From: Prinia subflava
Taxonomy: Eukaryota; Chordata; Aves; Passeriformes; Cisticolidae
Reading direction: 5' to 3'
Assembly: GCF_021018805.1 (NCBI RefSeq)
Contig: NC_086283.1
Location: 19,764,162-19,828,161 of the forward strand
DNA: 64,000 bases
Under the pieces are notes generated by a model. It saw nothing but the letters and a program-made list of their open reading frames with translations. It was not told the origin of the DNA and searched no databases. Positions 32,820 to 44,310 of the stretch are shown one piece after another. Position numbers and translations under genes: made by a program. Each line of letters begins with the position of its first letter. Position 1 is the stretch's first letter.

Positions 32820-35800
32820 AACTCACTAGTTACTTAGCTGGTGAGATGACAGGAAAAATCCACTTGCTATGTGGAGGGTTAATTTGCATAACCTATTTGG
32901 ACTTAAATAAGGACACACAGATGTTCTTTCAGGTATGAATTGTCTTCTTGTAGCTGAGATTTCAGGTTCCATGGCAAGCATGTCAATCACAACAATTCTG
33001 AAGGCTTGCTGAATTAATAATAAATAATAATGGTATTAGGGATGGTAATAGTAAGGACAGAATGATTTAAAAGAAAATCTAAAGCTTTTCATACATTAGT
33101 GTTTTCAAAGTCTCTGGGGACATCTTTTGGACAATGTTCTCCATGGGGACTTTGACTCCCTGGCTTTACTGTGCTTCCCAAGCAGCTGAGCAGGAAATGC
33201 CTATGACAAAGGAGGAATAGAGACGTAAATGTAGCAGGGAAGCCTGGCATGCACTTGACAGCACTGGAACTGTTTGCAATCCCAGATTGGCACCATCTGG
33301 ATTGCACCACTCGTAATGGGATCATATGTGTACATGTAATTAGTTTATGTCAGGAGCTGTGGGGATTAGATGAAATTATGGAGCAGTAAACACTGCCTTG
33401 GAACCAGCCTGATTTTGTAAACTCCACTTGAAAGCCACTCTAATTCTGGCAACTGCTCCAGGACTGATGGGCCTAGAGAAGAAAGTAGCACTTTTGCACT
33501 CCTAGCACATCATCCCTTCTGCTGGAACTGAACAGCTTCTTGAATGCAGGGTAGCTTGAGGGAGGTGATTTTGTTTGGAGGAACACAGGGTGGAAAATAC
33601 AGGAAACTGGAAGAATATGGGGTGGAAAATCAGAAACTGAAGGCAAACTGATATAAAGGAGTAGTGAGAATAATGACCAGTAAACCTAAAGGAGTCACAA
33701 GACAGGGAACAAAGGTGAGAAGGACGGGAGAAAAAAAAATCTTTAGAACACATTTCTTTATTAGTGTGAAAATTCCTGGCAGAGATGTGTAGCCAGAGGA
33801 ATTTTTAGCTAATGTCAGCTTTCTTACCTTTAGTGAATTAGCCTGAAATCCACCATGTAGATTAAAGGGGGGCTTTTTCTAATTATATTATGAGTTATGC
33901 AATGACTGTTTTCATATAATGAAAATCAGTTTGGAGTAAACTTAGAGGCTGAGTTGCTTTTCCCAAAGGAGAACAGGTGAAATTCTGAGATGATGTCAGT
34001 ACTGAATCAACTGATGTTGACATTAAGTCTCTCTTAGTGTTGAAATGACTCACAATGCACATCCAAATTGAAATCTCCTATGAAATTGTTCTGCTTACCT
34101 CTGGGGCTCACAGGACTGTTCCCTGTGTTCTCTGCAATCTGTCAGCAACTCAACATCTTTATTATGCATGTTGGGTTTTGTTTTAAATGGAAAATAGAAG
34201 GGAAAAAAATGCTGCTCTTTCATGCAGGTAAGATTCCCTCAGTGAATAAGCCCCCAGTCATTTTGTTTCTGGTCTCTCAGAGAAACAGCATGTCTGCATG
34301 TAAAAATAGTCTAAAAATATTTAATTTGGGGATCTAGGACACAAACACATATAGGTGCACACAAACACATAAAGACAGATTAGTTTCCAAAGAGTTATTG
34401 GCAACAAACCTAAGGAAATCTTTGGAAATCAAATACTGTAGATACTTTTTCTTTCAGGAGGCTGAGGACTTCAATGTGTTATAGTGCCTCTCTATTAGAG
34501 AAATACGAATATATAAGAAAATTTTAAGACACTATTTCTAAGTAACAGTTCTAGTTTTTCTGCACTAGATTTTTGATAAAAGTGTTATCTCTGATTAAGC
34601 TCTAAATATTTGGTTTTTTCTTTTTGTATAGTGCATCTTATGAAGTTTTAAAATAATTTCCTTTAATTTCTTCACAGGTAGTGAACTAAGGAGGTAAAAA
34701 ATAAGCTCAAACAAAGAAAAAAAAATAACATAGAGAAGTTTCAGTTCAAAACCACAATAAAGAAGATAATTACCATGGTATATTATAAACAGTATGGTTT
34801 CCACAGTTTAGAAGACATGTTGCTGAAAGGTTCCACATCACAAATGTATTGAAGAAATCACAAATGTATATAAAGAACTCTTTCCTAAATTGTGTGAATA
34901 GTGACCAACCTATATCACTTGATATCCAGGTATACCAAAAAATGTGTGATAAAAGTTAAAAAAAAAAAAAAAAAAAAAAGGGCCTCACTAAAGTAATTTC
35001 ATTTCCATAATTGTTTTCCTGTGATTTTGCTATAATGCTCTCATTCATTTTTACAAGGTACGTAGAGCTCAGAATACCTATACTATATACACCACTCTAT
35101 AATTTTACTGCTGTCATAATGAAAAATTGTATTTACTGGGAGTAGTGACATTTTTTGCCTTCTGACAAATTCATGGAAATCTCTTTTTTTACTTGCAAAT
35201 ATTTGCCAAGTAAGAATTGATACCTTTGCACAGATCTGCCTTGTGAGGTGCTATGACACTTTGAAGTTCTTTGATCATTTTGTATAGTTTGTCACACTTC
35301 AGGCTGTTTAAATATACTTGGGCATGTTGATAGACTTAAAAAACTGGCTATGAGGGCTGCCTGGGGAGCAGAATTCATTATTCTGGGATGGGATGTAAGA
35401 GTTAGAACAAAAGATTGGAAGTTAATAACAGGTATTTGCAAGTTTTACAAGAAAATTTAAAGCCAGGTGACACTGCAGTCAAATCTGAATGCTCAGCTGT
35501 CTTTAATGCCATTAAACAAATGGGGATGTAAATTAAGTGTGTAACCTGAAGGGGGGTGGGGTTTCCTGCTGTCAGTGCTCCTCACTCTGCCTTGCATAAT
35601 GCACAGCAAAGTCTGGGTGCTGATGGAAAGATTTTTGCAGTGATTTCTGTGGAGTTCTCCCAGAAAACCACAAGGTCAGGGCAGAATGAAGCAGGCTGGT
35701 GAGAGTGAATCCATCACCATCACCACTTGCTAGAGTACAGCCAGAGTTTTTTGGAACATTTCTGTGTGGTGGGGAAGACTTGAAGACAGCCAGCCCCTGG

Positions 35801-36760
35801 CAAAAGGGGCCTGCTGGGATCCACTCTGGAATAGGAACTCAACTCTGCACTGCTGACAGGTGTGACTGCTTTGTGCTGCAGAACATGCGAGTGAAACATC
35901 TGTGCCTTGACCTTCACAAACACAACGTCTCCAGATGTGTGAATGTGTAACTTTTAAAACGTTTTCAGACTGCAGGAATTGTATTCTCTCCATACAGAAA
36001 ATACAGTCTTTTACATAATATGGTGTTCTGTAGTAATTTGTAGTTTCTGTCAGACTGGGTCTATAAATACATAAATATGGAAAGTATTTGCTTAAAAAGA
36101 TGCCTGCGGTGCTTTCTCAAACTTGTATTTATCAGTGTTTAGGAGTGGAATAATTAACCAGACAGATTACTTAGCTGTAGTTACATCCTTCACTGAAGAG
36201 CTGCGGGTCTCCAGCTCCAAACTGTAAAATTAACTACCAGGCAGTTAAAAATATGTACCTAGCACAGTATTTCATATTTAATGGAAATTCATCAGAAATC
36301 CATCAGTCAAAACAGACGTGCAGAAGGAGAAATATTATTCTGTCACTTTCTAGTTCTTTCTCAGGCTCTGCAGCACCAGCTGCATCTCTGAAATAGCTGC
36401 CTGGCTCTGGCATTTGGTGTAACTAAGCTGGTTTGTGCCCTCTGAGAATCTGGACCACACTCATTAGTGGAATTTGTTTTGCTTTGTTTTACCTCTGGTT
36501 ACACTCTGATGTATAGAACTTGAACAATTAGCCCAGAAGAAGTGTTAGGCGATGTGAAACGTCTCTTCGCTTGGAGAAAATGGGGTTTTGTTGCCACCAT
36601 AAATTTAGTTCACATTTCATTTTCCTTTTGGCATGTTCAAAAGGCACCTTTCTCTCTCCCATAACAGAGATTGCTTTCCATCGTGGTAAATGCCTGACTT
36701 TGAGCGCGCCCTGCAAAGCTGAAGGATTCCTTCTGCAGGGAAAATGTCTCATCTGAAAAT
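32820..36760. other. Non-coding sequence, no gene seen
   Basis: It includes an A22 run at 34958-34979 without a recognisable retroelement body upstream. The interval 35550-35960 is less AT-rich and holds overlapping frames of 67-87 codons in both strands, none protein-like. Nothing else is assignable. Confidence 0.5.
34958..34979 (+). repeat. A22 homopolymer
   Basis: Uninterrupted A run. It could be a retrotransposed tail, but I see no poly(A) signal or duplication pair to support that. Confidence 0.8.
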
Positions 36761-36769
36761 GATCGCTTG

Positions 36770-37060
36770 GTCTAATTTATAAAAATGTGTCAACATGACT
36801 AATTGTCAGATGAGTGGTGAAGCTTATTATGTGCAGCACAGTGCTGAATATCTTCACTGAATACAGCAACATATTTCAACTGTGGCAGTAACATCTCGAA
36901 CCCTTTCTCACAGCAGGTCAGGAAAATAAATGTGATGCTGCTTCAGAATAAATGGCACAAATGGTTCTAAAACACATGACAACTGGCAAATTGATGTTTA
37001 TTCTGTTTAAGGACTGAGTCATATTTTAAAGATGTATTTCACAGTGGTTGTTTTTGATAG
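36770..37060. promoter_or_regulatory. Candidate conserved non-coding element
   Basis: Unique sequence with TGACTAATTGTCAGATGAGTGG, tandem GCAGCACAGTGCTG (a near-palindrome) and TGAGTCA (an AP-1 consensus, near 37015-37021). There are no splice borders and no repeat match. Enhancer-like, by inference. Confidence 0.27.
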
Positions 37061-37119
37061 AAATCTTTTCCATTTGTATGCAATTTTGCTAGAATCTTTC
37101 TGTAACTCTTCTCACTTGT

Positions 37120-40100
37120 TTTTCTCTGTATTTTCTTAGCCTCCTAGGACAAAAGACAACACAATTCTTGAGGGAGAGCTGAAATGCAGCTGTTTCTACT
37201 GTGCAAGCATTGCAGTTAAGCTGCTAATGAATACATATTCCCCAAGAGATCTATGTCCCAGAGCCATTTTCCTAGTTCAGTGTGTGTTAAGAAGAAAGGG
37301 AAAATTAGAAAAGAAAAATTCACCCCGCCACAAAAACAGCAACAACAAAAAGTTCAGCTTCCTGTTACTTTAAAAATAAATCTAAGCAAAAATAATGGTG
37401 TCTCAGTGGGAAGGCTGTCAGCAGGGATAGAAGAGCTGAGGGAATGGACTCCAGTATTGCCTCTACTTTGCCTGTCACCCTCTCAGTTTTAGAAAGTGTC
37501 TCTCAGTACCTTCAGCACTCATTGGTTTCAGTAGAATTTGAAGTTTTCACAGGATATTTACAAATATGTGTTCTTTTGGGGTTTTTTTTGCATGGTTTCC
37601 CCATAAGTGGCAAGTTAAGAATCTGATCATAAAAGTACAACAAGTATTTTTTCCAAATCTTCTTTTTTTATTTTGCATATAGTACACTTTTTTTCCCCTT
37701 CTAATCACATCTAAACTACTTTCATTCCCATTAACATTCCAAAGGTTTCTCCTCAGCATTCCCATCTCTTTACAGCCTTCCAAATGAGGCCTGTCACTCA
37801 TGTCTCCCTTGTTGCTGTACAGATAAGATCATCCTGCATGCGGAGATTGATGTTCTCTGCATAGTCAATTTTATGGCACGCTTAGGACTCTCTAAACTTG
37901 TGTGACCTTACCAGTAGCTGTGAGGAGAAAAGTTTAAAAAAGCCCAAACCACTCTTCCTGTGTTCTGCACGACTTCCCTAGGTCACAATCTGGCACTTAT
38001 AAAGGGATGGGAAGGCAAAAGTAGATGAGAATTTGGGACAGGTCATGGAAAATGGTTGAGCATTGGCAGCTATTTTATGTGGGAGTTCAGAGACTTTTGA
38101 GCCAGGACCATTCTGATGAAATGTTGTTTTCTCTACAGAGGACAGTCCTTGGAATCCAAAGTATTTCACACTAATGCCTGTTCTTTCTAAGTGAAAAGAT
38201 CTGCAACATCTTTATTTTCTCTCTATCATCTAAGACTGTCTAAGAGCTTTTACCAAAACATTAGTCTTATAAATTATTTTTGCTTCTGGAAGGAGATACT
38301 GATATTTACACATCAGGGCTATTAAAATATAACTCAGATTAACTCTCTGAAGTTTCAAACCCAAGCCTCCTTCCCATGGAGTTTTCAAAAGCTGTCACCA
38401 ATGAACTTGAAAGAAATCCAGCTTCTGAAAAATTCTGGTATGATATTTCTCCTAGCAAGCCATTGTCAAAAAGCAATTTAACAACTGGACAAATTAATTC
38501 CCTGCTGTAATATTTCATCTGGAGGAACTATCAGGGAACTCAGCCTCAAGAATTTCTCAGTATCTTGCTGAATCAAGCCCACTTTGCTTTGCCACCTGCA
38601 TGGCTTGATAAAGTCCCAGGTTGCCATTTCCTTGCCTCATCAGCTTTCCATCTGCTTCTTCCTCTCATCTGAAAACCATCTCTTCATTACATACCTAGGT
38701 TTTATCCTTGTGCTTTTTGGTTTAACCTTTTAAATTCTATTTTCCTTCAACTATGTAAACAAACCAAGTATTTAGCTAAAAAGACAAAAAAAATTTAATA
38801 CTTTCTTTGTTTGTTTGTTTTTACTACAAAGCACAGCATGATCCATTTAGTAATTCCTGCCAAGCAGAATAGTTTATTACTCTCAAACTCAAAACTTTTG
38901 ACAAACTTTTAAAACTGCATAACTGAACTTGACCTCATTTCATTAGGTTGGAAATCAGTCTGTAAATCTTGAAACACCAGGGCTTCTCCTTAATTTTTAA
39001 ATATCTAGGGGTTGATTTGGGATAGATTAGGATATGAGGAAACCAAAATGCATGTTGAAATCCAGATTATAAAGGATGAAATGTGACAATAAAACCTGAC
39101 ATACCTTAATATATGTAGGAAAATCATCGATACCATAAAGGTAAACAGGAATGTCACCTGTGCGCCTGCCTGCATGAGTTATTTCCTTTTTCTAAACCCT
39201 CACACTTTTAATAATGAATGTGTCTGATTCTTAGAAATACATGACTCTGAAAAGAAAGAATCCCTCTATGTCACTTTTCAAGGAATAATAGGTATATTCA
39301 TGCTGGACATCATCTTATAATCACAGCAAGACTAAAAAGTTGAAATTGGTCCTGTCGTGCCTGGTCCTTTGGGACCCAAATACTGTGGTCTAATATTGAA
39401 AGAAAGACGTTCTTTAGCAGGTGCACGATCTTCCTTAGTCAGTGGACCATTGACTTGCTATCCATAAGTTCAATTTTTTCTTCAGATACCTCTAAAGCCC
39501 CAAACACATTAAAAGTCTCGGTAGAGAACACCCCAATGTCTATTAAATTTAACAATAACAAGTCCCCAGATGAAAGCAATTAAGCTGGGAGGATTTGAAG
39601 ACAGTTCCTGTGGATGTCTTTTCCTCTTTTCAGAAAGAAAGCGCTCAGGAAGCAAAGGAAAAATTAAAGGAAAATAAAGAGCACAAGGTTTGCTCTAAGC
39701 ACCCCACATCCTACAGAAACCCCAGCCACCGGGGCTGTACCCAGGTGAAGCATCATAAATGTGTGCAGGGCACTTTTATGTGCCCCACATAAATACAAAA
39801 TAAAAATAAATAAAATAGAATAATAAAAAATATCTATATAAATAAATATTAATTAAATTTAATTGATAAATATTAATATTTTTAATAAATAAATAAAATA
39901 ATATTTTTACTACACACGTGACAGAATATCTGCCAGCTGAGAGTTTGGTGATGCATTTCTTGCTTGCTCAGGTGTCTGGGAATGGCCCTTGTGTGTGCCT
40001 TGAGATGAGTGTGGCACACGTAGGAATGTAAGGATTATCCACCCTGGATGTTTCCTGGAATCTGTAGGCACAGGATAAAGGAAGAAAGCAGAGAAACTGC

Positions 40101-41380
40101 CAAAAATGTGTGGTCAGGATGAGATTTTTCAAAAGCGCTATATTTTTCAAAACTTTTTTGAGAGATAACTAGCTCACTGCGCAGAGTATTTTTCAAAGTT
40201 TGGTTTGTCTTGCTTGCTCATGGTTCTTTTAAAAATAAAAATCCTCTTCATGAAAAAATAATTTTCATAATTATTATTTTATATGAGCTAACATCATTTT
40301 ATGGTTATGCATATGTAATGGAAAGTGGTTATTCTTGACTCTTGTTAGAGAGCTAGAATTAATTTCCCCATTCTCACAGTTTCTATAGCAACTTCAGTGG
40401 AAATTGCCTATTTGGATATTTTTATTCTGAAATAACTAGAATTTTCAATGTCACTTCAGCTGCTTCCAGAGTGATGCATGTTAGAAGAAGAGATACACAT
40501 CAGAGAGCGACATCTGACCTGAGTTATATATTGATATACCAACAGCATTTTCCACTTGTATCCTGCCTCTGAAGTATTTTACTGAGGTAAAGTTCCACAG
40601 GTACAGCCAAAAGTGTGTCTACAGAGAGGACAGGCAAGGGAAAGTCACCTGGACCTTTCCTTCACTTTGAAAAAACCCTCTTAGATTTGCATCAGAAAGA
40701 GCCAAGTGGATTTAGGTGGCTTGAGGTGACACTGGGAAAGACAGCAGTGTCAAGAACCCTTGTCTTTCTGTCATCTTCCTGGTTTATATGAAAATCATCC
40801 ACATTACAAATGTGTTGGAGTTGTTGGAGTTTTATCTCAAGGTAGGTGAAGCAAAGGCAAAGAAATGTCTCTGACCTCTATTTTCTCAGAGAAAATAGAA
40901 TGTATTGGAATTTTTTTAAATTATTATTTATTTTTATAGATCATCATGAATGGGTGGTGCACATCTCAGCAGACCTGTTGAAGGGCCATCAAGCCCACCC
41001 CTGTAAGAGAGGAGAAAACTGGAGCTGCAGTTTTCATAGGGAGGAAGATGCTTGTGAGTCTCTGAGCTCTGGAAACCTTGGACACCAGCATACCTTAAAT
41101 GATTCCTTCACAAAAGATATAAATCTGAGCTGAAAAGCGGATGTTCCAGGATTATCTACATAATTCACTCTTTTCTGGGAAGAGTCCCAATGCTAGAGAA
41201 GCTGATTCTGTCTCTTAATCTATTGAAGGCGTCAGCTCTTTCTTGGACTGCACTGGGAAATAATTGTACTTTACAGTTTATTTTAAAGCCTTTTTCTGGT
41301 TAGGTGAACTTTTTATCACCTATTCAACTGCTTTATCAATGTAATTATACACTCTGACTCCAGGCTAGGAGACAGGCAAC
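37120..41380. other. Non-coding sequence, no gene seen
   Basis: It includes a TTTG tetramer run near 38805-38821 and the AT-rich tract listed separately. No exon or repeat family was recognised. Confidence 0.5.
39783..39906 (+). repeat. Very AT-rich low-complexity tract (AAATA/TAAT type)
   Basis: About 120 bases of almost only A and T, built from AAATA, AATAAA and ATTAA words, with several AATAAA matches that here reflect composition rather than polyadenylation. A possible DNA-unwinding or matrix-attachment-type sequence, by composition only. Confidence 0.75.
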
Positions 41381-41390
41381 TTTCTTTAAG

Positions 41391-41418
41391 ATAACATCAG
41401 GCAAATTCCTGATGTTAT
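41391..41418. repeat. Perfect 11-bp inverted repeat, 6-base loop
   Basis: ATAACATCAGG (41391-41401), loop CAAATT, then CCTGATGTTAT (41408-41418). Two further A-T pairs follow one mismatch on the outside. It would fold as a stable short hairpin in RNA or single-stranded DNA. Confidence 0.8.
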
Positions 41419-41424
41419 GTTTTG

Positions 41425-42800
41425 TTAAGTCAGTGTTTGGAAATCTGAATTGTATTTTCCTCAGATGTCAGTGAATGAAATCTCTTCTGACTGAGTTCAT
41501 TAGATGGTATAGTTGAAATGCTATTTAAGCACCAAATCCCAGAGATAAAATGATGATGTTTTTGGTAATAAGGAGGATGGAAAGGAATTCAAAAAGGCAG
41601 CTGTTCTCATACATTACAAAGAATCAATATTTAAATCAAAGCAGATGATCTGAGTTCATTCAACTCAGAACCACATGTTAGAAGGAGTTATTTTGAGGAT
41701 CAGTGCTGCAAAATAAAAATGGTGCTTGAAACCCAAGAAAGAAAATAAATCCACAGGTGCTCTTTATGATTGTAATCTTATTCAGGATTTCTTGTGTTGT
41801 TCTAGAAGTTTAAATTATTGTTAAAAATCCATTTCCTTTAAAACTTCAGTACTGTTTTGAAGGGAAGTTTAATTCTGTCACTTCAGAGTGCTGAAGAGGA
41901 AGAAGAAAAGGGCTTTTGGGAGAAAAGTGATGTCAACTGAAATTACATTTTCGGTTTGCTTTTGCTTCCTAGATTTTCTTTTAAACTTTTTTTGTCAAAT
42001 TAGCAAATGTCTCTTTAGCTATGCAGTGGATTGTTTTACATCTGAGCATTTGTAAGGAAATCAAAGCAGATAAAAGGGGCAGAAAGTGATATTCTTCTCA
42101 TCAAATATTTCATATTAGGGTATTCAGTCAGTAAAGAAAGAACTAAGTTTGGCACCCAAAATATAATAAAATCAGCCCCTCGTGTTCCCTCTTTCCAGAG
42201 AGTTTTTAATCAGTAAGATTAATTCAGTGAGAGGTATCTTGTGTTCTCCTTTGTATAAAATAAAGAATGAGGCAGTGAGAATTGTGGGGGGTTGAGATTG
42301 ATTGGATTGAGGGAAGATTCTGTAACCTAATTTCTGTAAGAATCTCTAAGGTTACGTAACCTGTAACCTGGGATGTGAAAAGGGTGCTGGACTGAGCTTC
42401 CTGTCCCCACCCAGCAGAGCTCAGTGTTTGTTAAATTCTGTAAAGGCTCACTCAATCCTTTGTAACTTCCTAAATCATGAAAAATTATGACAATCAGGGT
42501 GTGCCTGGAAAAATTACAGCAAAATAAAACAAGGTTCTGTAGGAATTTCTTCAGGATGCACTCTTGAAATCTCATTTGCTTGATAACTCATTTTCATCTA
42601 ACATCTCATTTAAAAGAGGAAAACAGAGGAACCTGATTAACAGTAGTGACCAAATTACTCTTTAACCAAAACCCAAACCTTCACAGAAAGAACAATTTGT
42701 ATTTAAAAGGACAAAATATTATTTTCAGTTTTTAAATAGGTAATATCAGGCTAATGGAAAAGACACTATTAGGTTTTCACTCCCAGATGATGAGGCCAAT
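41425..42800. other. Non-coding sequence, no gene seen
   Basis: Nothing assignable. A segment at 42290-42440 has a repeated TAACCT/GGTTAC theme around GGTTACGTAACC (a near-perfect palindrome at about 42351-42362). Confidence 0.45.
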
Positions 42801-42822
42801 TGTCACAGGTCAACCCTGTGCG

Positions 42823-42883
42823 CAGGTTGGTCTTGATGATCACAGAGACCTTTTCCAACCTCATTTATTCTGTGAATCTGTGA
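42823..42883 (+). mobile_element. CR1 LINE 3' terminal fragment
   Basis: Reads GCAGGTTGGTCTTGATGATC, ACAGAGACCTTTTCCAACCT, then CATTTATTCTGTGAATCTGTGA. This is the plus-strand CR1 3' end with a degenerate two-unit ATTCTGTG tail. Only about 60 bases survive, so it is a strongly 5'-truncated copy. Confidence 0.88.
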
Positions 42884-44029
42884 CCAAGACCCTACCCAAA
42901 CAGGGTGGCTGCACCTGAATGGCTTTTGGGGAGTCATCACTGGAAAACTCCAGCTCCTGGACTTGAGAATTGTTCAGGATGATGCAAATTGGTCTAGGCC
43001 AGAAGCATTCCCTGGATGATTTTAACAATATACAGGACCATGCTTTGTTGCCTGATGTCATTAAGTGGGATGAATGTAGCCATAAGTACAATGTGGAAAA
43101 AATTCCACTGCCAAGGCACCACATAAACATAACAGCCATTCCTAATGAACAATTAGGACTGTGTTTTTGATAGCTGATGACAGTAGACATTGTAAAGTGC
43201 TTTGAAATCTAATGAAATTAAGCTGTGTAGAGCTGTGTGATGTTAATTGAGGAAGTAAAAAATTTACTTTTTTTCTATTAGAGATGGGCATTGTTATGCC
43301 TTCGTGGCAAATGACACAAGTTCTTCTGTAGATGGGTTCTTTGTTAACTGCTTTTGCTCAGATCCCTCAGGATACTTTATCATTCAGCTTACAAACATTG
43401 TTCCAAATGTGCTTTTTTTCCTAATGAATGGAATAGCTCGGAAATGAAAGCTTTGAACTGACAGTTGAATCTTCTCATCACTGAGAACCTCATTATTAGT
43501 TTGCAGTAGCTTGTGTGAAATTGCGCCTTGATTGCACAAGTCACACAAGCACATTTCAAACCCTGTAAACATGAAGCTAATTCTAAATATCGGCCTCAGA
43601 TTTTAGAAGAACCACGGGACAAATACGGTTTCAGAAGAAAGTTTTTTCAGCTGTTGAGGCTTCACACATGGTGATGCTAAAACTGAAATGGAAATAATTC
43701 AGCTGGAACAAACGGAAGGATTTATCAATGCTCGTTGAGCTATTCTTGCCCAGCTTCTCTGTAATTATAGAATGTGTATATAAAGAAAGGGGAGAAAAGG
43801 CACTGACTCCACACTGCTGATCCCTCCTGTAGCCCTAATTAGAACAGATTTGCTCTCACACCAGAGCTGTGTCTGTCCACCAAAGTCATTGGTGTGGCAA
43901 TTACAGGAAAAGATCTCTGAACAATGCAGATTAAGGAAAGTTGTTGCTGTGAACAAACATAGAGTGTTTGTGTCTCAGACTGGGGCACTACCACATAATT
44001 AATTAACTGATAATACATAATCCCTGACC

Positions 44030-44310
44030 GTTCAGATCCAACGCCTTTGATCGACCACAGATAACTCGTTTGATGGCTCAGAATGCAAATGGTCATTGTC
44101 CTTGCAGCTGCTGATGAAACAGTTCCTTTTTGGAGCCAGGGCATGCTTCGATGTGTGTTTTGCCAGTGGAACGCGCGTGACACTCTTTGATCGGGATCCC
44201 TTTCCCTCTGTGATGGAGCTGCCTTTGGAGCCAGCTTTGAACATCAAGGGGCCAGCTGCCCATCTCTGTTTGTTCTCCTTAGCCATGATTTGTTATCTAT
44301 GGAAGTTCAT
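44030..44310. promoter_or_regulatory. CpG-retaining block with octamer and SOX-like core
   Basis: It contains the perfect octamer ATGCAAAT (44083-44090) three bases before CATTGTC (44094-44100), a SOX-type core. Several CpGs lie around it (CAACGCC, GATCGACC, CTCGTTT, TTCGATG, ACGCGCG, GATCGGGATCC). The usual SOX-OCT composite has the SOX core first, so the order here is unusual. No repeat and no credible frame is present. It looks like a regulatory element, by inference. Confidence 0.33.

Noticed and set aside
39783..39906. Many AATAAA matches suggesting poly(A) sites
   Set aside because: They arise from the AT-rich low-complexity tract and have no transcript context.
42861..43190. 109-codon minus-strand frame overlapping the CR1 remnant
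   Set aside because: It starts in unique DNA and runs into the complement of the CR1 3' end, so it is not a LINE protein and not a plausible gene.
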